DNA of 64,000 bases from Mactra quadrangularis (lineage: Eukaryota > Mollusca > Bivalvia > Venerida > Mactridae). The notes below the pieces were generated by a model, which ran no database searches, was not told the origin of the DNA, and saw only the letters and a list, made by a program, of their open reading frames with translations. Made by a program: the position numbers and the translations under genes. The stretch is taken from positions 2,155,258 through 2,219,257 of the forward strand of contig CM046307.1 of the NCBI GenBank assembly GCA_025267735.1, written 5' to 3'. Each line of letters opens with the position of its first letter. The stretch's first letter is position 1. Positions 23,501 through 36,509 of the stretch are shown piece by piece.

Positions 23501-25252
23501 ATTTTTTAAATACCTTTCATCAATGACTCAAGTTGCATAACACTGGATTACACATGTGGCTATAAATTACTAGTTAAAAGCTAATATTTACTCAGAGGTC
23601 TGAGCCCTTTCATTATACTAAGCACATTTATACATTAAACATTCAATCTTCATTAACAAAACTATAACTGTCAGCTATATATAAAACAATCCTGACAGAT
23701 TTTTCCTAATACAGCATTTATTTGCTCTTTATTCTTTATCCAGTTGTTTCTGTTTTAAAAATAAATACAAAAGAATGTAAATTTAAGAAAAAGTGTCCCT
23801 GGATAGAGGCCTTCGGTTGAAACATTGGAAAGAATCAAGAACAAATAATAAAATCAGTAAGCTACAGCTAACTGGTTAAATGTATAGTATTGATATTTAA
23901 TTCATAAACTTTTTCTCAAGTCAATTTGTATATCTAGATGACAAAGTCAAAGTTACTGACATATTGCTTAAATCTAATTTTCAGAAAGGTAGATTTTACA
24001 GGCCCAGCATTGAAGCTTGGAGCCAACCTTGAATTTAACCAAAATATACAACACAACCAAATTTCAGCCATTGATAACATAACATAACCTTTGAGGTTTT
24101 CACAGCTATGGAGTAGCTTAGGTTCAGAGAAGCTAAGAGTTCTGAATGTACTCACTTCTTTGGCCCATCAAATGATATTTTCACTCGTCCAAGTGGAAAT
24201 TCAGTTGCATTGGGCAAGTACGACTACATCCCTGCTTGAATGGAACATGACCTTTGAGGTTAACCCTGAAATACATAAAATAAATGTATAAATAAAAATG
24301 CTAAGTTTTTGCAACATAATAGCAATATATGAAATGTCTATGACATTGATCATTGCAATGATTAGTTAGCAATATGCAGGTATAATGCTTGTTTTATTAT
24401 AACCACGTGTTTTTATGTTCTTTAAAACAACCAAAGAGTCTTATAGCTATATAGACACTCTTCCCATTCATTGATTCAAATTAAAAAATATATATATTCG
24501 TATACCGCACAGTTAGTGTTAAACAGAAATACACACATGGCTTTAGTTGTTTTTCATCCCTGCACTTGACAAGCTCAAATTCGACTTAACTATAACGTAA
24601 TATTATGCTGTGTCATATTGTCATCGTGACGTAAGTTAGTAAGTACGAACGTCCTTGGGGACGAAAACACGACTTCTTAAACAGCGCATGTTTAATACGA
24701 AAAGTAGCTTAAATGGCAATAAAATATTACGAGAGGTTACATCAACAATGAATTTTAATGATTAAAGCGCAAATATAGTTTTAACTCACCGAAACCTAAT
24801 CAAAATTATTGTTTCAATAAATGAACGCACACACTGACACGGCCGGTACAGACGAAATAGTAAACAAAGGTTAAAACGCTTACGAATATTTTTTCTTGAC
24901 GAATGATCACCTAAGTAAAGGGTAGAAACGAAAAAAATGGTAAAAAACAACTTACCTGTATATAAATTTCTCTGTTTATTGGTGAAAAACTCAAAAAATA
25001 TGTTTCAGTCGAGAGAAAAAATGGCGTCCAAGAAAACAAATTGAGGAAATTTTTTCAGAGATAAGGTAGGTCGAACGTTCCTCAAAAGATGAGGAAAAAT
25101 TGACCGGTGTTGAGGAAAATCTTAGACTTGAGTGAGGATGGAAATACCACTTAAAATATTTCCTCAAACTTAAGAAAATTTTGGTCTATTCTGAGGAAAA
25201 TCTGTTGATTTGAGGATAATTTTATACTTAAGTAAAGATGGGAATACGGCCC
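20571..25252. mobile_element. 4.7-kb TIR element with subterminal repeats, probably non-autonomous
   Basis: The left end GGGCCGTATTCCCATC continues to CTTACTTAAG, and the right end at 25227-25252 is its inverse with one mismatch in 26 bp. About 200 bp inside each end carry many copies of TGAGGAAAA/TTTTCCTCA and CTTAAG, and a shared TTAAGTGGTATT, in mirrored orientation; such subterminal clusters are usual transposase-binding regions. No clear target duplication is seen. The 4-kb interior has no long reading frame. One 68-bp minus-strand stretch (24156-24223) looks exon-like (NATEFPLGRVKISFDGPKK, bordered by TAG and GTGAGT), but I cannot tie it to a protein. Confidence 0.75.
21244..21307. repeat. 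Short near-perfect hairpin
   Basis: TTTTACATGATACAAAA and the adjacent CGTT-GTAAGGC are repeated inverted with a loop of almost zero length. The arms are about 28 bp with a few mismatches. It lies inside the large TIR element. Confidence 0.75.
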
Positions 25253-26226
25253 GTGGTGTTCTCATTTTGGTTTTTTTATATTGAAAGTATGTATGTCTTT
25301 GGCAATGCTTTTCCTATGAATCTATGCAAAAATCAATGAATCTACTTTGTTTGCTCGCGAAGAGTGGTAAAAAGGGGAGGTAACTCTGTACGGCTTGTGA
25401 TGAATGAAAAACATGGATGTTTTCATGGTAGGAACTTTCAATCGAATTTTATTTTCTTATAAGTAACTTAACTTTTTTCTCATACTGATCATTTTGTGCG
25501 GAATCGATAAATTTTTTAGCCACTATATGGTTTGGGGTATCTAACACCCCTGGGTTAAACTGTAATTTGACATTGAAAATAATACTTTTTATACAGCAAA
25601 GAAGGATTTTATTTAGAGGCGTTAAACCTTCATATGTTTTGTAATATATTGTATTTTAAATTGAAAGGAAATTAAAACCGAAAGTAGATTTTGGTTTAAA
25701 ATATTGAACTTAAAACAATAGGTTTAATCTTAGTATTGTAATAAAAAACTATTCTTCCAAATTACAGGAGCGTACTGAAGCTCTTAAACGATTTTTTGTT
25801 TATGCAAATTCAATTCTAACATTTAAATTCCCATGATGCACAATGCTCGATTCAAAGGAAAGTCGATTCGATGTGATTCGATTGTTTGAATAATATAGTT
25901 TATACGACATATACATCAATCTATTCAGTTAAGCTTAAAGATAAATGAAGAAAATAAACTTTATAGTTCTAATTTATTGATCACAAGTACAATTTAAAGG
26001 CGAATATTGGTATTTTTTAATAAATAAATGTTATAGTAGTTTAAACACTATTGAAATATTTCCGAGTTTTGGGCTGCGCGAAAAACATGAGTTTGTTTTC
26101 ATTGTGAGGATCTACCTTAACGACATTAAAAACACACATATTTCTTATTTCATGTAACATCACAGGACTGTTGATCTCGAGAAAAGTGGGACAGAGACCT
26201 CATTTACAATTTTCACAAGACGCTTA
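25253..26226. other. Intergenic, nothing recognised
   Basis: AT-rich single-copy-looking DNA. A GGGAGGTAACTC motif at 25375, common to several short repeats in this window, is the only pattern noted. Confidence 0.5.
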
Positions 26227-26734
26227 GGCCGGTATTCTATCTATACAGGAGCGTGCAGTGTGAAAAATGGAACAAACGATTTTCTATTGTATGTATTCCT
26301 TATCGGCGTGAGCGCAACATTAGCATGAAACTCGAATTTATGACATGTGACCGTGTAACATTAGCATGGAACTCGAATTTATGACATGTGACCGTGTAAC
26401 ATTAGCATTCACGGGAACACATGTAGTGATTTTTCACGTTCACACACGGCATTCACGGACAAGGAAAACCACCATGAAAGGTTCTCTGTCTATGCCAGAT
26501 GCAACAGAAAAAAACTTATTGAAGCAATTAGAAAATTCCATATTCTGTACGACCAGTCCCTTAAGAGGTGCTCTCTCAACATTTCTGACTTGAATTGTAC
26601 ACTTTACTAAAATTAATGATCACGTTAACCAGATGAACGGAATAGTGTTAGCGTGAAAACCCACACATCACGTTCACGTTTCACGCTCAAGCTAAACGTT
26701 CGCGTTACACTCCCGTATGAATGAAATACCGACC
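26227..26734. mobile_element. PIF/Harbinger-type MITE, 508 bp
   Basis: The ends GGCCGGTATTCTATCTATAC and the inverse of its right end (GGTCGGTATTTCATTCATAC) match over about 35 bp, and TTA stands on both sides (26224-26226 and 26735-26737). A 3-bp TTA duplication and G-rich ends suit PIF/Harbinger. Inside, a 41-bp unit (AACATTAGCATG, then AACTCGAATTTATGACATGTG) is tandemly repeated at 26316, 26357 and partly at 26398. No transposase. Confidence 0.8.
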
Positions 26735-27698
26735 TTAAATCTACGGACTTCGAAGTAAATAAATGATGAACGTTTGATAAAAAATGTTGTCGCATGTAAG
26801 AACAAATTCCCAGAAAAAAAACATATCCCCGTCCCTTACCAGAAAATATTTTAAAATGATGAAGTCGGAACATTATGAAGATTTTTGTAATAAAAATTTT
26901 ATCATTGTGTTATAAATAAATAATTTATGTTAAACTTTACAAAAAGAACCAAATGAAACAACCAATCGACTGTCTTAACTATTATAACATACCACTTGAT
27001 ATCATATATGTAATATCATATATATATATATCATATATGTATATCTATGCTCCAATTGTTTCAGGTTTGAATTTAATCTAGTGACCAAAATCTGGTCCGC
27101 TTGGGCCCGAGCCGGGCGGCGGGTCAAATATAATGACGTTGTTAAGAGGTCCAGATGTCCGGAGGCCATTTGTAGCTTCTTGAATATAGCAATTCGCTAC
27201 ACCTCTAAATCTGTCCTAACATATTTTATTTTGACAATTTTCCATGGTGACACGTTATGGACAATTTGATGTATAGATTACTGACTGCGAGATAAGTGTT
27301 TCTACACTTATGTTAAAAATATTTGTAACTTGCAATTCATTTTTAGAACAATTCTAAAATCTAAAGAAATGGGCGGTCTAGACAACTCAATGTGTTAGCG
27401 TGATTCAAGGTTTCAATGTGTGTGACTAGACAGGTATGTATAACATTCATTCTATCAATGCTAGGACACTTAGAGAAAAATCGTTCAGGAATCTAGACCT
27501 ATTTTTTAAAAACCTCTTATATCTTTTGATTGCATGTCTATTAAAAACGTTGGAAAATGAACACAATGTAAATCTTTGATGAATTTAAACCCTGGTAAAT
27601 TTTAAATAAAACTCCATCACGAGTGAAGCCCGTAAAATCTCAACAACAAAGAAAAATGAAAAAGACCTCATGCATTGCTACCAAAAGATACGACTTAC

Positions 27699-27754
27699 AA
27701 GGGAGGCAACTCACTTAAGGAAAATATCGTTCAATAATATGAGTTAATTCCCTT
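27699..27754. repeat. AAGGGAG-type hairpin repeat
   Basis: AAGGGAGGCAACTCA at the left and the inverse of AAGGGAATTAACTCA at the right, 26 bp apart. It is the same family of ends as at 28375-28432. Confidence 0.55.
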
Positions 27755-28374
27755 TAAATAATTGAAATCACCCAGAATCAAGATATTAATTTATTTCAAC
27801 ACTATAAGTGTCTTTATAAGCACAAAAGAATACATTTGAAATAAATATTGACTCAAATATCTGTAATTTATTAAAAACACCAAAATATTTCTTTCGTCCC
27901 CATTATGTTTCGCCCAAACCTGAGATTCGTACCAAAATCAATTAACACTTGAGAATTGTGTCAGCATTATACCATCCAAGGTACTCGGTAGACGGTTACT
28001 AAATGATAACATATAATTATTGACTATAATTTATAAACAACCAATTAATAGAAATTTTAACCAGAAAACAAATATGCAATGCACTCACAAAATTTTGTTC
28101 CAAATACAAAAAAAAATTCCAGAATTATCCTACTTATATTAATACACTAGCACTGAACACATATTTAAACAATCTAAGTAAACTAGTTATTTAAAAAAAA
28201 ATAACAATCCTTAATAGCACAAAATGATAATCCACACAAAATGTAAACAAACTGACCACGTGACAACCATGTGACCAATCTTACATCACGTGGTATCAAT
28301 CTATATCTCTGGTTTTATTTTGTAAGATGGTGAAATAATTTTTAATGAAAAATTTCAGTATTGACATATAGAAA

Positions 28375-28432
28375 CCAAGGGAGATAACTTACTATTTTGT
28401 TGCTTGTGTTTATTTCAAATTACTTCCCTTGG
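28375..28432. repeat. CCAAGGGAGATAA hairpin repeat
   Basis: CCAAGGGAGATAACTTA and, 58 bp further, its near-inverse ending ACTTCCCTTGG. A very short foldback or MITE remnant. Confidence 0.55.
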
Positions 28433-28633
28433 AATATATTTTTATTAGTTGTTTTTCATACAGATTGAAATGGTAGGTGGTACTTACCTGATCACATTAC
28501 AGGGAGCATATATCAGCAGCTGTTTAGCAATGTACTCCAAATGTAAATGAAGAGTTTCGGGTTTAAGTACTAGCCGGGTTGTTTAGTTTTTTCTTGCTGT
28601 GACATTTGGCGCCCATTATAGGACTGCTGCAAC

Positions 28634-28845
28634 TTCATCTTGCACCCAACATTGGTCTGTGACTTATTTACACCGTTAGTTGAGAATCATTCATAATAAA
28701 TGACTAAATCTTATACAATCTTTAGTTATGATATTTCATCTGGCACCCAACATTGATCTTTGACTTATTTACATTGCTAGTAATGAATCATTAGTAACAA
28801 ATGACTATGTCTTATACATTCTTTAATTATGAAATTTTAGTATAA
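28634..28845. repeat. Diverged 101-bp tandem duplication
   Basis: GCACCCAACATTG, TGACTTATTTACA, GAATCATT and AAATGACTA follow one another in the same order in two units 101 bp apart (28642 and 28743). Confidence 0.8.
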
Positions 28846-29489
28846 GTTCCAGTTTGAGGGGAAATCTATCTTAATACTTACTGGTTCACACCAAGGGGAA
28901 GATGTTTAGCAGTTGTCCAGTAAGCACAGGTGTACATCTGCCTTACAAAGAGGTCTTGGGTTGAGCTGGTTGGTCAGGATGCATATTTTTGTCACCCTTT
29001 GACATAAACAAAAAAGAATTATAGCAAAGATAATTGTAAAATTCAAAGCTGAAGACTCAGATTGAGGTAAATGTCATGATAATTGTTTTTCTTCAATGTA
29101 AAATGTTACAATTATGCTGTGATCACAAACTTACTAATAAGGATTTTTATCCTAGGATACAGTGTTGATCTATAGTCATGGAAAGTTGTGTTATTTTTCT
29201 GTAAATGTTACACCACAGCCTCACATTTCATCAGTTTTTACAAAATCTGCACACTAATGTATTGTCATGCTTAAGGTTGATAATTAGCAAACATGAAGAA
29301 AAACAAGAATAAAACTATAAATTATCCATTCATTTCTTACAATGTAGCAAAAAATAACAGAACAAATCTTGTACTAAAAACTTTAATTTTAATAATGTTC
29401 ACATAAAAATAAATTGTGTTTAATGTTATTAGAAAAAACGTACAACAGTCAACAATCATAAAGACTCATAATATATATAAAAAGAATAT

Positions 29490-29630
29490 TGTTTATTTCA
29501 GTGTAAGATCTATTTTTATTTCCCGAGTGAGTATACGATGAAATATTTTCATGAGTGGCATAGCCATGGGTGAAAATATAAAATCATTAGCTCACAAGTG
29601 AAATAAATAGATCTTACACCGAAATAAACA
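29490..29630. mobile_element. Foldback/MITE-like hairpin
   Basis: Arms 29490-29531 and 29591-29630 (TGTTTATTTCAGTGTAAGAT and onward) are inverted copies of about 40 bp with few mismatches. The loop is about 60 bp. Confidence 0.65.
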
Positions 29631-30633
29631 AATTTTCTGTTTATTATATGCTTAAAACTGACGTTTTAAATTTAAGTATGATATGTCATCAGAACGGCAC
29701 ATCCAAAAAGTGAAAAATAACAAATTTATTATCATTGTTTTAAAACAGTGGAATATCATTTTTTATTTCATCAATAAATCCCGGTATTCCACTGGAGAAC
29801 ATATACTTAACTTCTTTATTTTCTCCAAGACGATGAGTCAAGAGTAAACATTATACACAAAGATAATGTAATATAAATGCAAAAATAAATACAATGCATA
29901 TATAAGACAAAAGAGCATAAAAGAAACATAAAATAATTGACAATATCACATTCATAAACATACATTAGGATATACTTTAAAATATACCCCGGAAAAATGT
30001 TTATAATTAATTCACAACTTCTTTCTAAACTGTTGGTCTAAAAGATTCAAATCTCGTATATATATATATATAAATATACTTAAGTACAATTGTTTTGCAA
30101 TTAATAAAGTCTGTCTATAGTTCTATTAACACTTATGGTTCAAAGTTCATCCAAACATAAAAATAATAGATAAGTTTGATCATCATTGAAGAGATTAACA
30201 GCACATTCAACAAGGTGAGCACTTTGTATCACTACCAGTACACAGTAATTACCTACAGAACCGCCTACCATGATTGAACGAATGGAATGGCTAGCTAGCG
30301 ATATATAGCAAGTTTTTTTCTTGCTAGCCATATCATTCGGAACATTTCTGCCTTTTTCAAAAATGACTGACCTGTGTGTTAACCTGTTTCTTTTCATAAA
30401 CACTGATATACATTTTATTAAAGCATATATCTCTTCAAAGTGGTTAAATAGATTAATCATGGTGATAAATGATATAAATATTTTTCATTTGTTACAACTC
30501 TGAACTATTTGTTTCAGAAAGTCTCTTCTTTGATTTGCCAGCATGAAGCAAACCGTTTAGTAAAACTCTCCTGCTACAAAAATCGCCTTCTCAAAAGTGC
30601 TATCTAGTGATTGCCTTGCAGAACGTGCCCTAA

Positions 30634-31097
30634 GCATAGGCGGATCCAGGATTTCTGGTTAGAGGGGGCGGAAAATTCTAGTTAGAGGGTGCGTAAAATG
30701 AATAAGTAGAATGGGGTCCCAAGGGGCCATAAGGGCATTGAATGGTACAAGGCAAAACCCGTACCAGAGGACCAGGTGACCGGCGGCCCCGGAAATTCCT
30801 TAGTTTTGGTTATTTTTAAGGGATTCAGGCACATTTAGAGAGCCTTAACTATCTTTTTCTAGAGTATAGAATATAAAGCATCTAGATAAATATTTCATAT
30901 AATTTTCTAAAAGCCGCTGAATCATGTTAGCTCTAAAAACTTTGCAATAATGAAAGGAATTGTTTTATGATGTGTGCCATGTTGCACGCGTAACGTGCGA
31001 ATTTTTTTGACATGTATATATATATTTCTTATGAATATCATATTTCATGATAGAAAAAAACTGCACCGGGTCCGCCCCCGTCTGGACCCGCCTATGC
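30634..31097. mobile_element. PIF/Harbinger-type MITE, 464 bp
   Basis: The ends GCATAGGCGGATCCAGGA and the inverse of TCTGGACCCGCCTATGC are matched, with TAA on both sides (30631-30633 and 31098-31100). G-rich stretches lie just inside both ends. No coding capacity. Confidence 0.8.
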
Positions 31098-31213
31098 TAA
31101 AGTTATATAAATTACAATTACAATTTGAATAAAGAAGGTAATGTAATGTAGTTGACATTCATATGAAAAAAAAGGTTTGGATATCATTAGAAACTAAATA
31201 AAACTGATACATT

Positions 31214-31302
31214 ATTACCAATATCTTTACTTATTTACTTAGTTACACATGAAATATGATATTACCAATATCTTTACTTATTTACTTAGTTACACATGAA
31301 AT
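31214..31302. repeat. 47-bp tandem duplication
   Basis: ATTACCAATATCTTTACTTA and the following 22 bases occur at 31214 and again at 31261 without visible change. Confidence 0.9.
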
Positions 31303-31307
31303 TTACA

Positions 31308-33116
31308 TTATTGAAATATTCAACACGTTAAGTACGGTTAATGTGTGTTGGCGGCCAAGTCTTATAATTTTGTTACTTTTTAATTTAGTTTTAAAACACC
31401 AGCATATCTGTCAGATGAATAACAATAAGAAATTAGCGTATTTTAGTCTTGGACTTTGGCCCTAAGTCCTTGTTCCTCCAGTAACTTTCAGAATGAGAGA
31501 GATCTGACAGTCTACCAACTTATCATTGCTACTATTTTCTTAATTCAATAAAATTATATCAGTCATAAGAATTTACGTATACACAATGAAAAAAAGACTT
31601 GATTTTTTTTAAATGTACACTGTGTATACGTAAATTGTATATGCAAGTATGTGATTGAATATTTAGAGACTACATTATATAAACATATATATGTATGACA
31701 AAATGATGAATGAACAGATTAGTAAAAAGGTAGTGAAGAAAACCCATAACAATACATTCCTATGTTAGTTAAATATCTATGGTTTAATAAACAAAATGTA
31801 TAGTCTGGAATAAGCAGATTTAAGTGAAATATCAGTTGTAGCCTAAATTACAATGACAAAGAATATGATTATCTTATCCTTGACATGTACAAAGTAAGGA
31901 GCTGTAAACTTTCTACATATAAACATTTAAAATAATATAATAACATAAATAAATATTTACTAAGGCACAACCCTGTCACAGTTTCAGTAAAATTTTACTA
32001 TTCAAGCGCTTTTGAACACATATTCAGTATTATGTTTCTTTGTTGTATGAATTATATCATTCTCTCATTTAGCTTATCAAGTACATGTATAAAGGTAAAC
32101 AATTATAGCAGATTTAACTATGTTTTCAGTTTCATTTTTCATTAAGTTAGTTGGTTAATTACAAAGAAATATTAAATCCGACTTTAATGTAGTTTCCACA
32201 TTACATTTCTTTTTATTATTATAAATAGTTAAGATCTATCACCAATAACATCATATTAAGTTACATAAATTGAACGATGCGGCTCATTCCCCACCTTGCA
32301 CACTTACTAGTATTATTTCTATGACAACACTTGTAAATTAACATACATTAGACAACCAATGTTACACATTTAAATGTAAACACTAGTCACGTGGTTCTAC
32401 TAGGGTCACATGATTTATGTAAAGGCAGTGATCAACAGCAGAAACAAAATGTGGCATAACTGTTGTGAGAAGTTCAACAGTGAGCAGGTTTGATACAAAA
32501 CTGATAAAATCAAGACATCACCATGTGACGTCAAATAAACCAATCACAGTTAGACAGAAACATCTATCACTGAAATATATGTCTGTCAAAAGATGTTAAC
32601 ACAAGATCTAACAATAAAAAGAAATGTAATAAGAAAACCACATTAAAGTTGGATTAAAAAACGTTAACGCAAAATTACAAAGGGAAATAATCCATATTTA
32701 AGCCAGGTAGAGTTGAGACTACTTTCTAATTCTGTTCATCACATGGTATGTTATCATTGTATACAGTTTCATAAAGATCTGACAATAAATTGCAGAAATG
32801 GTCAAGTAAAACTTTAACTCAAATGTTAATGCACTGGATGACCGCCTGACAGGCAGGCCGCATGCCCTTGTTTCACCAAACCAATAGCTGGATTTTTTCG
32901 ATGAAACATCATAATTTACTACAAGAAGACTTAATTTGTAGAAAATATTGAATTGTAACAGTAAAGATGGAAAAAAAATATTTGGCTCTCTGAGGGACAA
33001 ATTTACTTGTGGCGACAGTGGGAAATAACTGCTGGGGGAGTTTGATATAATAGTTTATGTAACAATGTACCAGTTAAACAACAAAACTACATACATGATA
33101 TATGTTTATATATAAA
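31308..33116. other. Intergenic, nothing recognised
   Basis: AT-rich DNA without protein-like frames. The 93-codon minus-strand frame at 32719-33000 has no recognisable domain or splice support. Confidence 0.5.
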
Positions 33117-34881
33117 CACTGGGTCCAAAAGTTTATATACACATTTTGTTTTCAAATATTCCTACATACACTTTACATGTATTTATTAGTTTCAAAACTT
33201 CTATACTCAGCAAAAATGAAACCTTTACACACGAAATTTTCCATTTTGACAGGTTATTCTTCTCATAGATTTACTTTCACTACACATATTGATTGGGGCC
33301 TGTCAATACACTCCCATTTTTGATAATCCCATCCCGGCGCACCTCGCATGCTTTGCACGATTTTACATTTCCGGTTTTCAACACTAACCGCGTGTTGTCA
33401 CCTTATTGTATGTTTCAAGTAAAATCACTTTCAGAGAAACATTAACGGTTGCACACAAACAAGAAATTACCACATTTTTAGTATTTTTGATTATTGTTAA
33501 TTATGCCACGGCTCTGAATGCCGGTGCTATGGTAAATGATGTTGCGCAGCAATTTTGTTGCTCTCGTCAAACCATACACAACCTTGTTAGTAGCAAAACA
33601 TATACTGACTACGTACGCGACCGCCAAAGACCAGATAGGGAGCGTTCGACGTCACGTAGAGACGACCGCGCGATTACGTTACCTCACTTACGTAATCGTT
33701 TTTTTTGCCAGCTTCAGTAACTGCTCGACAGCTAGGGATCTCTGATCAGACTATCAGAAACCGTCTGAGGAAAGCACACTTTCCACTTCGGGCTCGCAGA
33801 CCTTACACTGGACCGCTTCTAACGGCACGTCAAAGGGCTCAAAGACTGGCCTGGTGTAGACGGTATCGCCTTTGGAGGCAAGCCTAATGGAACAATGTGA
33901 TGAGTCACGTTTTATGGTAAGCTTTGCAGACGGTAGGGTGAGAATTTACCGTCGCAAAATGAAAGATTTGCCCATTGCTGTGCCAGGGACGCGGACAGGT
34001 TCGGTGGCGGCAGCGTCATGGTCTGGGGAGGAATCATGGGTAACCAAATGACAGAACTTGTGGTTATTCAGGGACATGTTTATGCGCAAAGCTATATCGA
34101 TATTCTCCGCAATCATTTGCTTCTATTTATGCAGAACCATGGACCTCGGGCAATCTTTCAAAATGATAATGCTAGACCCCATACAGCCCGTATAATCACA
34201 GCTTTCTTGGCAAACAATAATGTGAACGTCTTATCCTGGCCAGCACCCGCCCCGGATCTTAACCCAATTGAGCACATATGGGATAAACTCGAGCGCAGGG
34301 CACGAAACAATCACCAAATCAACAACATTCATGACCTGAAACAGGCTGTGCTGTTAGAATGGCAGGCAATTCCGGATGACGTCATTAGATATAATTCCAT
34401 TAGCAGGAGAATATTGGCTTGCATCAACAGCAATGGTAGTTATACACGTTACTGACAAGCTCCTGTCGACATTGTCTTTAAAAAATCTCAAATTCAATAC
34501 CGAAAATCACACAAGGTCCAAGTTTTACCACTTTCGATATTTTTTTGAAATTGACCCCTACCTTATTTGATTTCACATTTCAAATTACTCTGTGAGGGAA
34601 TAGTAATGAAATTCACAAAACTGTCGGATAATTGATCAAGGTAAAACATGCTGTTAGTAGTTTTATGGTGCATTTAACCAAAGTAAAATCATTCCGTTTC
34701 AAAGTCCATGTAAAGTTTTTATTTTTGCTCATTATATATAAAATTTATTATGACCTGTTTATCATATTCTTTCATATATTATTAAGATACAATTAAAATA
34801 TAAAACAAAATGTGCTTAGAGTATATTTGCAAACAAAAATTAAGGAAATTACATGTGTAAAGAAACTTATGGACCCCAGTG
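33117..34881 (+). mobile_element. Degenerate Tc1-like transposon
   Basis: Inverted ends CACTGGGTCCAAAAGTTT (left) and the inverse of CACTGGGGTCCATAAGTTT (right) enclose 1765 bp with a decayed transposase. The expected flanking TA is not intact on both sides (AA left, CA right), consistent with age. Confidence 0.9.
33406..34455 (+). pseudogene. Tc1-type transposase, frameshifted
   Basis: Three pieces in shifting frames. Up to 33720: paired-type helix-turn-helix region (VNDVAQQFCCSRQTIHNLV). From 33705: second HTH (VTARQLGISDQTIRNRLRKA) and RRPYTGPLLT. From about 33900: first catalytic Asp in DESRF, then GGGSVMVWGGIM, the second Asp in NDNARPHTAR and the Glu in APDLNPIEHIWDKLERR; 34 residues separate the second Asp from the Glu, the DD34E signature of Tc1. 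Visible lesions are a T-run frameshift at about 33700, an in-frame stop near 33885 and a small deletion before DESRF. Not functional as it stands. Confidence 0.92.
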
Positions 34882-36509
34882 CATTGTTCATTTTTTCTCA
34901 ACTGTCAAAACATGAATAATTTCACGGTGACTTCATGTATTAAAATAATTGTTGTCTTACATTCAGAATTCTCAGATTGTGTGTTTCATAATCAGATAGA
35001 ACTGTTTGAGTTGTATGATGGGTTTTCAGTCAAGATATTACAGTAACATAAAGGGCACAAGCCTAAATATAACGCATTCAGTCAATGTGAAATTATTGAA
35101 GCTTTGAAAGTCGAGAAATAATTGACTATACAAGTCCAAATTATATAATAATAAGATATTTTCGTGTCCCAGTAACAATGACAACATAGATGAACAATAT
35201 GTTACATTGATAATACAGTAAATGAAGGTCAGATCTGAACAATATTCTTTAAACAACTCATAGCTGAGATACTCATGTTACACTATCTTCATTTCTTAAA
35301 GTATGATATACTACGTTTGCTATACATAAAGTATAAACATAACTTTCAATCAATTGTAAAAATACTTTTTGTTTGTAGACTACCGAAAATTAAAAAACAC
35401 CAAAATTTAAAATCACTAAAATAAATTATGTCATTTAACAATCAACCGTCTTTCCGTCTGCTGTTGTCAAAGATCATTACAGAGTATCATAAAGTAACAA
35501 AGATCAATAACTGCAACCAATTACTTAATTGTTACAATGAGATAGTTTGACACAATCATGTACTAAACGTAAATGTATCCACAGTTTGTCTGTACCCCCT
35601 TCAAAATGGCCGCAACAAGTCTTGAAATTATTGGTTTTTTTACCAGATATAGTGAATTTCACTGGAGGAAGTTGTTTGAAAAAAAACCCGCATATCTCCC
35701 CCATCAACAGATGTCTCAGCTCAGGGGGTTCTAAAGGGGATATGCATCCTCACTGAGCGCAGAAGAATTGTGCCAAACAGTGATTAGGAAACAGATTTTC
35801 AGTCTTTGTAAAGTATCAGCATTTTAGACCCCATTTTGGGAAAATGAAATGATAGAATGAAATTCAAATTTTGGATTTTAAAAGAGCATAAATTGCATTT
35901 TTTGCCATTTTCTCTCCACTCCAGCGTTGCTATGGTAACTGTGATCAGAGTTCAACTGGCAATTTCTGAAAGACAATAACCCAGGAAATAACTTGGCCAA
36001 GTTGCAAATCTGTTGGTCAACTACATGTATTAATGAAATTAGATCATTTTGAAATAGCCCTATCGCGTCAATGCGAAAAAATGTATCTATGCCCATGTTG
36101 CAACCAGTAAAGGATGAATAGGATATGATAAAAAACTGTGGGGATGTTTAACATACACTTACTAGTTGTATTCATCGGTCATTATCATCGTTAAATATCA
36201 ACAAATGTATAAATCAAGATTTACCACTCATGTAACATATTTATATTGAAATATTTAAAACAAATTTTAAAAAACTTTTTTCTATATGAAATATTGAGTT
36301 TACATGTATATTAAATTGATTAACAGTATTTGTTTACACACAAGTAGAAAAGTATATTTTGTACATGAAACTATTCTACATATGTTTCTATTGTCACTGA
36401 TTTCTATAAACTGTCACATGTGAGATTACCAGACAGAGATTGTGGCGGTACTTGGTTTTAAAGCCGACCCGTGTTAAAAATTAAGTTCTACTATTGATGT
36501 ATGATTGTA
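34882..36509. other. Intergenic, 3' side of the HEPN-NACHT gene
   Basis: Nothing recognised. The short open frames (for example 35878-36096 on minus) lack protein-like features. The 3' untranslated region of the next gene should lie at its right end; no canonical AATAAA is obvious on the minus strand close to the stop. Confidence 0.5.

Larger units (their letters stand above)
26738..30633. other. Gene-poor spacer with hairpin repeats
   Basis: No protein-like frame of useful length. It holds short TA runs (near 27010 and 30060), CACGTG/CATGTGAC sites near 28255-28292, and the hairpins and direct repeats listed separately. Confidence 0.5.

Noticed and set aside
23934..24291. Overlapping 66-73 codon frames inside the large TIR element
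   Set aside because: No recognisable protein character; only the short minus-strand exon-like piece at 24156-24223 seemed worth noting.
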